Part shown: positions 37,556 through 46,631 of the stretch, in pieces
How the letters are laid out: each line of letters opens with the position of its first letter
Position numbering within the stretch: position 1 is the first letter of the stretch
NCBI GenBank assembly: GCA_902596655.1
Contig: CACJUX010000002.1
Span: 32,757-96,756, forward strand
Length of the DNA stretch: 64,000 nucleotides
From: an uncultured SAR116 cluster alpha proteobacterium
GTDB lineage: Bacteria > Pseudomonadota > Alphaproteobacteria > Puniceispirillales > Puniceispirillaceae
Reading direction: 5' to 3'
Translations under genes and position numbers: made by a program
Notes under the pieces: generated by a model
Told to the model about the DNA's origin: nothing
What the model saw: the letters and a program-made list of their open reading frames with translations, nothing else
Database searches by the model: none

Positions 37556-38122
37556 ATGAACGCAGTAAGTTACTCTCCAGCACTTGTATTGAACGCGGAT
37601 TTTAGACCACTGAACTACTTTCCGTTGTCACTATGGTCGTGGCAAGATGCGGTAAAAGCGGTCTGTCTCGAAAGGGTGATAATCATTTCCGAGTATGAGC
37701 AGAGGATCAGTTCGCCGAGCATGGAGATTCGCTTGCCATCGGTAATCGCCCTGAAGGAATATGTGCCGCAGATACGCAACCCCGCTTTCACACGTTTCAA
37801 TGTATTTCTGCGGGACAAGTTCAGTTGCCAATATTGTGGTACTGGCCATTCAGCATCAAATTTGACCTTCGATCATGTGATACCTCGCTCAAAGGGTGGG
37901 CGTACCAATTGGACGAATGTTGTGGCGGCTTGCGGCCCCTGCAATTTGCGTAAGGCAAACAATTTGCCAAATCAGTGCGGCATGCACCCGTTGGCCACCC
38001 CTAAGGCGCCTAATATCTGGCAGCTGCAGGAAAATGGTCGGGGTTTTCCCCCAAATTACCTGCATGAGTCCTGGCGGGACTATCTCTATTGGGATAGTGA
38101 GTTGCATCAGGATGATGCCTAA
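37556..38122 (+). CDS. HNH endonuclease family protein
   Basis: CQYCGTGHSASNLTFDHVIPRSKGGRTNWTNVVAACGPCNLRKAN. Confidence 0.92.
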   Translation: MNAVSYSPALVLNADFRPLNYFPLSLWSWQDAVKAVCLERVIIISEYEQRISSPSMEIRLPSVIALKEYVPQIRNPAFTRFNVFLRDKFSCQYCGTGHSASNLTFDHVIPRSKGGRTNWTNVVAACGPCNLRKANNLPNQCGMHPLATPKAPNIWQLQENGRGFPPNYLHESWRDYLYWDSELHQDDA

Positions 38123-38634
38123 AAACGCTCTGCGACCTTGATCGCAGCGCGGCATCCGGTTTGGATTACATTCTTCAGCATCCGGTAGTGCCGGGCCTCT
38201 CGCCCATCATGTGAGACAGCAATGTCACGATGCTCAAGTTCATCGTCACGGAAACGTGAAATGGTCTTTTGCAGATCTGCCTCATCCTCACCAAGCCTCT
38301 CAGCCTGCTTGGCGTAATGGTCGCCGATGACTTCCTCTACAGCGATGGTGCAGGCCATGGCTGCCTTTGGCCCCATGCTCGCTGTGACAAGGCCCAGCGC
38401 AAAGCCGGCGGCACCCCAGATAGGGTCCAGAACAGAGGGGCGTACCTGTCGTTCATTCAATAGCGCCTCAAAGGTCTCCAGATGTTCGATTTCCTGCTCC
38501 ATCATGTGCTGGATTTCTTCACCTGAGCTGTGATTGCGCAACACGACTAGTTGGCCCTTGTAGATCTGTTGGGCAGCACGTTCACCCGCGTGGTCAACAC
38601 GCAGAAAGCGCTCAATGTCTTGGCGGTTTGTCAT
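38119..38634 (-). CDS. coq7: Demethoxyubiquinone hydroxylase (COQ7)
   Basis: RVDHAGERAAQQIYKGQL, EQEIEHLETFEALL, AVEEVIGDHYAKQ. Confidence 0.92.
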   Translation of the reverse strand: MTNRQDIERFLRVDHAGERAAQQIYKGQLVVLRNHSSGEEIQHMMEQEIEHLETFEALLNERQVRPSVLDPIWGAAGFALGLVTASMGPKAAMACTIAVEEVIGDHYAKQAERLGEDEADLQKTISRFRDDELEHRDIAVSHDGREARHYRMLKNVIQTGCRAAIKVAERF

Positions 38635-38657
38635 TGGCTATGCTCCGGCTTCTGGTT

Positions 38658-39176
38658 TTATCCAGTTTGTCTGTTTGCTAGAAAACAAATAAGAGCAAAA
38701 CCTGCAATATCAAGGCTGAATATGGAGTTCCAGCCTGCCATCGAGATACCTAATAGTGACCATGGCACCTCGTCGCAGCGAACTACCGATGTTGCTAACA
38801 ATTGATCGACCAGAACAGACATGTCACCGTTATTGTCGAGTGAGGTTGAGCATCCGGATGGGCCGTCCCATAGCTGCCATTCCACTCCTACGTGAAACCC
38901 GGCGATTGCCGCGCTGGCGACGGCGGCTAGAATAACAAGCAGAAGGGCTGATTTTTTCTTGATATCTCGGGAGATTAACAGGCCAAACAAGGCAACAAGG
39001 ATGACTGCAACATGCGCCCAGCGTTGCCAGATACACATTTTGCAGGGCACTAACCCGCCGACATATTCAAATAAAAATGCCCCCAAAAGCAGACAGGACG
39101 ACATTGCGGCGCAAATCAGAAGGGCGCGGTTGACGGGCAGGAGATACTGTATTTCTTGCTTTATTGGACCAGCCAT
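38658..39176 (-). CDS. dsbB: Disulfide bond formation protein DsbB
   Basis: PCKMCIWQRW CxxC in the first periplasmic-loop position; four TM segments; start at ATG 39176. Confidence 0.85.
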   Translation of the reverse strand: MAGPIKQEIQYLLPVNRALLICAAMSSCLLLGAFLFEYVGGLVPCKMCIWQRWAHVAVILVALFGLLISRDIKKKSALLLVILAAVASAAIAGFHVGVEWQLWDGPSGCSTSLDNNGDMSVLVDQLLATSVVRCDEVPWSLLGISMAGWNSIFSLDIAGFALICFLANRQTG

Positions 39177-39742
39177 AATGCGCCTCCAATCAGGGTTACC
39201 AAAGCCGATATGAGGATGATGACAATGCGGGGATCGCCGTGGTGACGGGCGATGCCGGCTACAATGGCGAACCGGAGTCCGCGCCCGATCAGTGAGATGA
39301 AAAGAAAGGTTGTGAGGCCAAAACCGGCAATGCCAGCGCTTACTGCAATAACCTTGTAGGGCAGAGGGGAAAACGCGCCGATGAACACTAGCAAGATGCC
39401 CCACTTCATAAACCCATCCTGTACAGCGGTGAATTTTTCAGGGGTTGCCAACGCATGTGGCAGATAGAAAAGCAACTGTTCGATGCCCATGTTCAGCCAG
39501 ACACCGATTGCCCATCCAAGGCCGCCGCCAATGACTGATGCAAGCGTGCAGGCAGCAACCAGCTTGATCCAGTTTTTTGGTTGAGCCAGAACAGTTGCGA
39601 TCAGTAAAGGATCAACTGGAATGGGGATGATGATCGATTCAAGAGCGGCAAAAAGCAGCATTAAACGCACCGCCAGAGTCGTGCCGGCGGCGCGCAATAC
39701 ACGATTATATTGAGTTTTGCTAAACTGCCGGAGAGCTATCAT
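39161..39742 (-). CDS. VTT/DedA-like (YqaA family) membrane protein
   Basis: AALESIIIPIPVDPLLIATVLAQPKNWIKLVAACTLASVIGG...IGAFSPLPYKVIAVSAGIAG; true start MIALRQF at 39742, not the longer track ORF, which runs through a tRNA. Confidence 0.88.
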   Translation of the reverse strand: MIALRQFSKTQYNRVLRAAGTTLAVRLMLLFAALESIIIPIPVDPLLIATVLAQPKNWIKLVAACTLASVIGGGLGWAIGVWLNMGIEQLLFYLPHALATPEKFTAVQDGFMKWGILLVFIGAFSPLPYKVIAVSAGIAGFGLTTFLFISLIGRGLRFAIVAGIARHHGDPRIVIILISALVTLIGGALWLVQ

Positions 39743-39772
39743 TACAATCAGAATTTTTTGAATTTTGGGTGG

Positions 39773-39855
39773 TGCGGCTGAAGGGACTTGAACCCCCACT
39801 CTGTCACCAGAAACGGATTTTGAATCCGTCGCGTCTACCATTCCGCCACAGCCGC
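39773..39855 (-). tRNA. tRNA-Leu (anticodon CAA)
   Basis: Acceptor stem GCGGCTG/CAGCCGC with discriminator A; anticodon loop TTCAAAA; T-arm GGGGGTTCAAGTCCC; variable arm TGGTGACAGAGT; 83 nt, no encoded CCA. Confidence 0.95.
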
Positions 39856-39890
39856 TTTTCCCTGTAGCCATGTTGATACCGAACTGCGGC

Positions 39891-40571
39891 CTAAAGAGCA
39901 AGTCTCGCCTTGACAGCCGTAACCAGATTTTCCAGATGCCTGTCACGAATGCCATGGTCATGCAAGCCGGCAACCGTATCAAACAGATAATCGCTGCAAT
40001 GCCCAATAAAGCCGCTGGCAGCAGCAATGATCTCTGCCTCGCTATCCAGTGACATGGGTTGGGCATAATTCTGGTGGTCCGGGATCGAGACAAAAGCGAT
40101 CCCTGATTTCACGCCTTTATCAGTATGCAATTTCAACCAGCGCGCGTTGTAGGCCAGTGTAATCATTTCGCGTCGCCACAAGAGATCAAGCTCAGCGATT
40201 GCTGTCTCTGGGTTCAATTTGAAGGCCACCCCGGCACATGATCCCCCCCGGTCCAGCGCCAGAACAAGCCCCGGGCAATCTGGTGATCCACGTCCAATGC
40301 GCGTACGAAGGCAGAACCTGCGATGATTACCGTAGATTTTTGCGTTCACCCGCTCTGTATGTTCGATTACTGGATTGAAAATCAGGCTGCCATAACCGAA
40401 CACCCAGACATTTGAGCAGTCAAAATCATCCGGAACAACCCTGCGTCGTGAAGCCAACAGTTCGTCATCAGAGGCGACTTTCGTCTCGTCATCCCGTTGG
40501 GCAACCATTTTTGTGACGATACCACTGCTCAGACTCTCGCGGGTGATCTTCAGAATGGGATCAGTGCTCAT
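39891..40571 (-). CDS. Gamma-glutamylcyclotransferase (ChaC-like)
   Basis: NVWVFGYGSLIFNPV; RRFCLRTRIGRGSPDCPGLVLALDRGGSCAGVAF. Confidence 0.88.
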   Translation of the reverse strand: MSTDPILKITRESLSSGIVTKMVAQRDDETKVASDDELLASRRRVVPDDFDCSNVWVFGYGSLIFNPVIEHTERVNAKIYGNHRRFCLRTRIGRGSPDCPGLVLALDRGGSCAGVAFKLNPETAIAELDLLWRREMITLAYNARWLKLHTDKGVKSGIAFVSIPDHQNYAQPMSLDSEAEIIAAASGFIGHCSDYLFDTVAGLHDHGIRDRHLENLVTAVKARLAL

Positions 40572-40616
40572 AACAGGACAGGGCTCATCAACAGTGAACG
40601 GTGTAAAAAAGAATGG

Positions 40617-41483
40617 TTACTCGCTTTTCGGTCGACTAGAGCTGTGATGAATAACCCTTTGAGGGAAGGGAATTTCTACGTTGTGCGAGTCAAGCACGTC
40701 CTTGAGCTTTCGGTTGAGATCCCAATAAAGGCCAAAGAAATCATCGTATCTAGCAAATGCGCGTAGCCGCACATTGATCGCGCTGTCGCCATAGCCGACA
40801 ACAAGGAATTGTGGTGCAGGAGTAGCCAGAACACGATCATCATCAGCCAGCGATAACAATGCCTTCTCTGCCACATCAAGTGAAGAATCATAACCGATGC
40901 CTATATCTAGGTCGAGACGCCGCGTGCCGTACCGGGCATGGTTGGTGATCTTCGACGTCCAAATTGAGGAGTTGGGGATGCTGATGTAGACATTGTCGAA
41001 TGTGTCGATAACCGTTGTGAAAAGGCCGATTTCGCGAACCGTTCCTGAGACGTCAGCCGCTTCGACCCAATCGCCGATTTTGAAGGGCCGCAGCAGCAGG
41101 AGCATCAAACCGGCGGCAACATTGGAGAGTGTGCCTTGCAGGGCAAGGCCAATTGCGATACCAGCAGCACCTAGCACGGCAATGACCGATGTTGTCTCTA
41201 CGCCAAAGGTGCTGAGCGCGATGACAACTGTCAGGGTCAGGCCCGCATAGCGCACCAGTGCGCCCAGCATTGGCACCAAAGTCGGGTCCAGACGGTCAAC
41301 CATGGTTAGCCAGCTTCGTGTCGCTGATCCAGCTTTTCGGGACAACCAGATCCCGATCGTCAGGGTCACAATGCCGGCAATCAGATTGAACCCGTAATCC
41401 ACGATCAAATTAATTGATTGTTCAGTCGGTAGACTACTGATGCTCAACTTTTTACCGATTTCGGTGATTGATAATTCATTCAT
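40617..41483 (-). CDS. Small-conductance mechanosensitive ion channel (MscS family)
   Basis: VLGAAGIAIGLALQGTLSNVAAGLMLLLLRPFKIGDWVEA. Confidence 0.92.
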   Translation of the reverse strand: MNELSITEIGKKLSISSLPTEQSINLIVDYGFNLIAGIVTLTIGIWLSRKAGSATRSWLTMVDRLDPTLVPMLGALVRYAGLTLTVVIALSTFGVETTSVIAVLGAAGIAIGLALQGTLSNVAAGLMLLLLRPFKIGDWVEAADVSGTVREIGLFTTVIDTFDNVYISIPNSSIWTSKITNHARYGTRRLDLDIGIGYDSSLDVAEKALLSLADDDRVLATPAPQFLVVGYGDSAINVRLRAFARYDDFFGLYWDLNRKLKDVLDSHNVEIPFPQRVIHHSSSRPKSE

Positions 41484-41707
41484 CTATCGGCTCCTTATCG
41501 CGTGGCCAGTGCGGCCCGGGACCTGAACAGCATGACAAGAACTCCAGAAATCAGTGAGAGGAAATTAGGCATTAGAGTGCCACTAAAGCGACCTTGATGC
41601 TACCGTAAAAGGGTGTGTCCGCATCTGCACCAAACTGTTTATCGGATGAAATAAAACTGCTGTCAGGCGTTGATATTGATGTCCTTTCAGCGATATAGTG
41701 CGCCGCT

Positions 41708-42688
41708 ATGACTGTACAGAAAGACACCCCCGCAAGAATCATTGACTGGTCAGTTGGCGATGTGCCGCTGGGTCACAGCCCGATTTGTGCCGCAATTGGC
41801 AATTTTGATGGTGTTCACAAGGGGCATCAGCGGGTGGTTGGCACGGCAGTCGAAGCGGCAAGAACGCAGGGGCTTGGGTCTGCTGTCATCACTTTCGACC
41901 CGCATCCGAGGGAATTTTTCCGCCAGGATGATGCGCCTTTTCATCTGGTCGACAGGGTGGAAAAAGACTGTTTGCTGCGGGGACTCGGAGTGGATAGCAT
42001 CATCCATGTCACCTTTGATGACAATCTGCGCTGTACAGATGCCGAAGAGTTTGTCCGCGCTGTTTTGCCTTGTCTAGGTGTCCAAGAACTCTATGCCGGG
42101 ACGGATTTTGCCTTCGGTAAGGGACGTGGTGGCGACATTGATAGCATCAATGAATTCGGTGCTGTGGTTGGCATCACAGCTCATGCCGTGCCATTGCTGG
42201 TGGATGCGAACAGCGTGGTGATATCGTCAAGCCGTGTACGAGCCGCCCTGCAAGCAGGTGAGCCGGCGCAGGCAGCAGAAATGCTCGGGCATGACTGGGC
42301 GATCACCGGAGAAGTTGTGAGGGGTGATCAACGCGGCCGCACCATAGGCTTTCCGACGGCAAATATTCCGCTTGGCAATCTACTTAACCCTGCATTTGGT
42401 GTTTATGCGATCCAGATATTCACTCATGACGACGCCTGTCCCGCGCTGCTGGGCAACGGCGTTGCGAATATCGGCATTCGGCCTACTGTTGAGAATCGTG
42501 GGGTTCTTTGTGAGGCGCATCTTTTTGACCAAAATATTGAACTTTATGGCCGACGGCTTTTGGTGCGGCTGAAGGCATTTCTCCGTCCTGAGAAGAAATT
42601 TGGCGGTATTGATGAATTGACCAGACAGATTGCGCAGGATGCGCAGGCCGCGCGTGCCATCTTGCCCCCGATACAGAAGACAGCTTGA
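41708..42688 (+). CDS. ribF: Bifunctional riboflavin kinase / FAD synthetase
   Basis: AIGNFDGVHKGHQ; ISSSRVRAALQAGEPAQAAEMLG; RGRTIGFPTANI. Confidence 0.93.
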   Translation: MTVQKDTPARIIDWSVGDVPLGHSPICAAIGNFDGVHKGHQRVVGTAVEAARTQGLGSAVITFDPHPREFFRQDDAPFHLVDRVEKDCLLRGLGVDSIIHVTFDDNLRCTDAEEFVRAVLPCLGVQELYAGTDFAFGKGRGGDIDSINEFGAVVGITAHAVPLLVDANSVVISSSRVRAALQAGEPAQAAEMLGHDWAITGEVVRGDQRGRTIGFPTANIPLGNLLNPAFGVYAIQIFTHDDACPALLGNGVANIGIRPTVENRGVLCEAHLFDQNIELYGRRLLVRLKAFLRPEKKFGGIDELTRQIAQDAQAARAILPPIQKTA

Positions 42689-42759
42689 ACAAGATTGAAC
42701 CCCAAAGGTGAAAACTGAAACACCGTCAGGTGCGGTGAATATCTGAAAGACCTCTTGCA

Positions 42760-45555
42760 ATGAATTATAAAGATACCGTTTTTTTGCCACGAACCGAGTT
42801 CCCAATGCGGGCAGGCCTGCCAAAGCGCGAACCGGAAATTTTGCAGAAATGGATAGATATCGACATTTATGCACGTCTCCGCGTGGCACGTCGGGATGCT
42901 GAACCATTTATTTTGCATGACGGACCGCCCTATGCCAATGGCCGGCTTCATATAGGCCATGCGCTGAACAAAATTTTAAAGGATGTCATCAATCGGTCAC
43001 AATCTATGCTCGGTAAAAATGCCAATTATGTGCCTGGATGGGACTGTCATGGTTTGCCTATCGAATGGAAAATTGAGGAACAATACCGAAAAAAGGGCAA
43101 GGACAAGGATCAGGTTCCAGTTGCCGAGTTTAGGAAGGAATGTCGTGACTTTGCGGCGCATTGGCTGGATGCCCAGTCTGAGGAATTTCAGCGGCTTGGC
43201 GTTCTTGGCGACTGGCACAATCCTTATACTACCATGGCGTATGATGCCGAGGCGACAATTGCTTCTGAGCTTGGCAAAATCCTGATGGACGGTAGCCTCT
43301 TTCGTGGTGTTAAGCCAGTGATGTGGTCGCCCGTTGAAAAGACAGCCCTTGCTGAGGCTGAGATCGAATATGAGGACCACACCTCGACAACGATCTACGC
43401 GCGTTTTCCTGTCCGCCAGCCAAGCCATTTAGCACTTGCGGATGCCAGTATCGTTATCTGGACAACGACGCCCTGGACCATGCCTGGCAATCGTGCGCTC
43501 GCCTGTGGCAATGACATTGATTATGCGGTTATCCGCATTAATGGAATCGACAAAGGATCCCATGCCATTGTCGGCGATGTTATTGTGCTAGCGGAGGCGT
43601 TGCTAGAAGATGTTTGCGCCGCAATTGGCATCGCCAACTATACCAAGCTTCATCAACTAAGTGGAGCTGATTGCGTGGGTACAATCGCTGCGCATCCGCT
43701 GGCTGATCACGGCTATGAACATGATGTTCCACTGTTTCATGCTGACTATGTCACTACGGAACAGGGAACAGGCTTTGTTCATATTGCGCCAGGTCATGGT
43801 GTTGAGGATTATGAGCTTGCACATCTCACACATGGTGTCCCGGTGCCTGATACGGTGGCCGAAGATGGCAGGATCATCGAAAATCTGCCACTCTTCGCTG
43901 GCATGCATGTTCTGCGTGACAATTTGAAGATTGCTGAAATGATGGCTGAACGGGGCGGCGTGATCGGTATTGGGAAGCTGGTCCACTCCTATCCACATTC
44001 TTGGCGCTCAAAAGCGCCGCTGGTTTACCGAAACACATCGCAATGGTTCGTGTCGATGGAGTCGCGTGGCTTGCGTGACACGGCTGTGTCGGAGTTGGGG
44101 AAAACTGCGTTTTACCCACCAGCTGGCCAGAACCGGCTTACTTCGATGATTGCCCAGCGCCCAGATTGGTGCCTGTCACGTCAGCGGGCGTGGGGCGTGC
44201 CGATTACGGTTTTTGTCAAAAAGGAAACGGGCGAGCCACTGCGTGATCAGGCGGTGATCGACCGGGTTGTTGCCGCGATACGTAAAGAGGGTGCCGATTG
44301 TTGGTTCGCGTCCGATTCAAGTCGCTTCCTTGGCCCTGACTATGATGCTGATGAGTATGAAAAGGTCACTGACATTCTTGACGTGTGGTTCGATTCAGGT
44401 TCAACGCATGCGTTTGTTCTTGAGGACCGGGATGATCTGTCAAGCCCGGCCGACCTTTATCTTGAGGGCTCCGATCAGCATCGTGGCTGGTTTCATTCCT
44501 CGCTTTTGCAGTCCTGTGCAACACGTGGACGGGCGCCCTATAAAGGTGTGTTGACACACGGTTTTGTACTCGATGAGCAGGGTCGAAAAATGTCCAAATC
44601 TCTTGGAAATGTTGTGACACCACAGGCAATAATGGACCAGAATGGAGCCGATATTCTGCGCCTTTGGGTTGTCAGTTCCGATTACTACAGCGATCTGCGG
44701 ATCGGGCCTGAGATCATTAAACGGATGACGGATAACTACCGGCGTTTCCGCAACACGCTTCGCTACCTGTTGGGTGCGCTTGATGGGTATACGGATGAAG
44801 AAGCCGTTGATTATGACGCCATGCCCGAGTTGGAAAGATGGGTTCTGAACCGACTTGCCGAACTCGATGTTAGAATCCGCACGATGACAGATGAGTACAA
44901 TTTTCACGGTATCTTTTCGGAGCTCCATACCCTTTGCAATAGTGATCTATCAGCCTTTTACTTCGAAATCCGCAAGGACAGCCTCTATTGTGATGCGCTC
45001 GACTCGGTTGAGCGTCGCGCCTGTCGTACGGTGATGAAGGAACTTTTTGACCGTCTAACTGCGTGGCTGGCCCCAATCCTGTGTTTCACTGCGGAGGAGG
45101 CATGGCAGAACTGGGTTGGTGATATTGAAAACTCCGTACATTTGCGCAGCTATGATCCGATCCCGTCAAACTGGGCAAACAGTAGTATCGCTCCACGCTG
45201 GGACGGTATCCGGCGGGTCCGTCAGGTTGTAATGAGCGCTCTTGAAAGCGCCCGAAACGATGGAAAAATTGGTGCATCACTTCAAGCAGCGCCAAAGATT
45301 CATGTCAGTGCCGATGTCAAGGCGCTTTTTGACGGTCTTGACGCCGCCTCCTTGTTCATCACTTCAGCCGCAGTGATCACCGATGAGCCCGCGCCTGAGA
45401 GTGCGTTCAGGCTTGATGGCATCACCGATGTTGCCATTGCCTTTGCAATGGCGGACGGCGAGAAATGCGCCCGTTGCTGGCGGATTACGCCAGAGGTTAT
45501 GGCTGAAGGTGACATTTGCAAGCGGTGTAAGAAAGTTGTCACGGCGGTGCGATGA
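42760..45555 (+). CDS. ileS: Isoleucyl-tRNA synthetase
   Basis: DGPPYANGRLHIGHALNKILKD; GWDCHGLPIEWK; GRKMSKSLGNVV; C-terminal zinc CARCWR...CKRC. Confidence 0.97.
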   Translation: MNYKDTVFLPRTEFPMRAGLPKREPEILQKWIDIDIYARLRVARRDAEPFILHDGPPYANGRLHIGHALNKILKDVINRSQSMLGKNANYVPGWDCHGLPIEWKIEEQYRKKGKDKDQVPVAEFRKECRDFAAHWLDAQSEEFQRLGVLGDWHNPYTTMAYDAEATIASELGKILMDGSLFRGVKPVMWSPVEKTALAEAEIEYEDHTSTTIYARFPVRQPSHLALADASIVIWTTTPWTMPGNRALACGNDIDYAVIRINGIDKGSHAIVGDVIVLAEALLEDVCAAIGIANYTKLHQLSGADCVGTIAAHPLADHGYEHDVPLFHADYVTTEQGTGFVHIAPGHGVEDYELAHLTHGVPVPDTVAEDGRIIENLPLFAGMHVLRDNLKIAEMMAERGGVIGIGKLVHSYPHSWRSKAPLVYRNTSQWFVSMESRGLRDTAVSELGKTAFYPPAGQNRLTSMIAQRPDWCLSRQRAWGVPITVFVKKETGEPLRDQAVIDRVVAAIRKEGADCWFASDSSRFLGPDYDADEYEKVTDILDVWFDSGSTHAFVLEDRDDLSSPADLYLEGSDQHRGWFHSSLLQSCATRGRAPYKGVLTHGFVLDEQGRKMSKSLGNVVTPQAIMDQNGADILRLWVVSSDYYSDLRIGPEIIKRMTDNYRRFRNTLRYLLGALDGYTDEEAVDYDAMPELERWVLNRLAELDVRIRTMTDEYNFHGIFSELHTLCNSDLSAFYFEIRKDSLYCDALDSVERRACRTVMKELFDRLTAWLAPILCFTAEEAWQNWVGDIENSVHLRSYDPIPSNWANSSIAPRWDGIRRVRQVVMSALESARNDGKIGASLQAAPKIHVSADVKALFDGLDAASLFITSAAVITDEPAPESAFRLDGITDVAIAFAMADGEKCARCWRITPEVMAEGDICKRCKKVVTAVR

Positions 45556-46079
45556 AAACTGAGGGCCAGCGCACCAACTATTCCGGACTTGGCGAACGTC
45601 TGACGGGGCCTGCGGCGCGGCGCGTGGCAATTTTGCTAGTCGTTGTCCTGGCACTCGACCAGACTTCAAAACAAGTCATGCTCAACTGGATTTTTGCAGC
45701 TCCGCGTATCCATCCGGTCATGCCTTTTCTTAACTTTGTTCCCGTATGGAATCCGGGTATAAGCTTTGGCATGCTCGCCAATGGCGGGCAAGTTGTTAGC
45801 GCGGGACTAACATTGCTTGCATTTGCCGTAGTCGGGTGGTTTTTCTGGCAGGCTAGCCGCCTTGATCATGTGCAGCAAATCGCTGCTGGCTTGATTTCGG
45901 GTGGGGCGATCGGAAATGCGATAGATAGGTTGCGTTTTGGTAAAGTTATTGATTTTATAGATGTATACGTTCAAACATGGCATTGGCCTGCGTTTAATGT
46001 TGCCGATGCGGCAATAACAGTGGGCGCGGCATTTTGGGTATACTCGATTTTTTTAGGGCAGGAGACCGGTAAGGAATGA
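45552..46079 (+). CDS. lspA: Lipoprotein signal peptidase (signal peptidase II)
   Basis: LALDQTSKQVML; NAIDRLRFGKVIDFIDVY; FNVADAAITVG. Confidence 0.94.
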   Translation: MKTEGQRTNYSGLGERLTGPAARRVAILLVVVLALDQTSKQVMLNWIFAAPRIHPVMPFLNFVPVWNPGISFGMLANGGQVVSAGLTLLAFAVVGWFFWQASRLDHVQQIAAGLISGGAIGNAIDRLRFGKVIDFIDVYVQTWHWPAFNVADAAITVGAAFWVYSIFLGQETGKE

Positions 46080-46621
46080 AGTCTAGCGAGACCATCCAGA
46101 ACCCGATACGGCTAGTGCTGCAGTTCACCGTGTTGGCTTTTATCGCTTCCGGCATCGCAGCTTGTTCTGATTTTCAGCGGGCTATCGGTACCACGAAATC
46201 GTCGCCTGACGAATTTGAGGTTGTTGTTCGCCCGCCGCTATCGCTGCCACCGGGCTTTGCCAACACACCCGATGATATCCGCGAGGAGGGGCAGACTGAC
46301 GCGCAGGATGCTCTAACCCTTGCCGGCAAGTCCCTTGGGTCGGGAAATGCTCATGCAACAGGGTATAATGCGCTCTTTGACTTCGCATCGATTCCTGACA
46401 ATATCCGCGAAAGAGTGGACGAGGAAACTTATGGCATACAGCTAGAGCGTCGGGTGCCACTCCAACTTATTTTTGGTGGACTACCGAATATTGGTCCGAT
46501 ATTGGACAAGGTTGCAGAAGACCAGCGCATTCGCAAAAACTTACGTGAGGGCTTGCTTCCTAATGATGGTGATATTCTCGCCACAGATGAGGCTAGCGGT
46601 GAGACCGTAATCATCAAATGA
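46076..46621 (+). CDS. DUF3035-type lipoprotein
   Basis: Lipobox ASGIAAC; SPDEFEVVVRPPLSLPPGF; follows lspA. Confidence 0.8.
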   Translation: MKSSETIQNPIRLVLQFTVLAFIASGIAACSDFQRAIGTTKSSPDEFEVVVRPPLSLPPGFANTPDDIREEGQTDAQDALTLAGKSLGSGNAHATGYNALFDFASIPDNIRERVDEETYGIQLERRVPLQLIFGGLPNIGPILDKVAEDQRIRKNLREGLLPNDGDILATDEASGETVIIK

Positions 46622-46631
46622 AGAGGTGATC

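Noticed and set aside
37556-38122. HNH endonuclease as a possible defence or mobile nuclease
   Set aside because: This compact HNH protein type is common in alphaproteobacterial chromosomes; no restriction, toxin or phage genes are adjacent
39743-40093. Track ORF 39161..40093 suggesting a 310-aa protein with N-terminal extension (SGCGGMVDATDSKSVSGDRVGVQVPSAAPP)
   Set aside because: The extension is the translation of the tRNA-Leu gene and its upstream sequence; the real membrane protein starts at 39742
44440-44928. 162-aa minus-strand ORF opposite ileS
   Set aside because: Antisense shadow of a highly conserved gene
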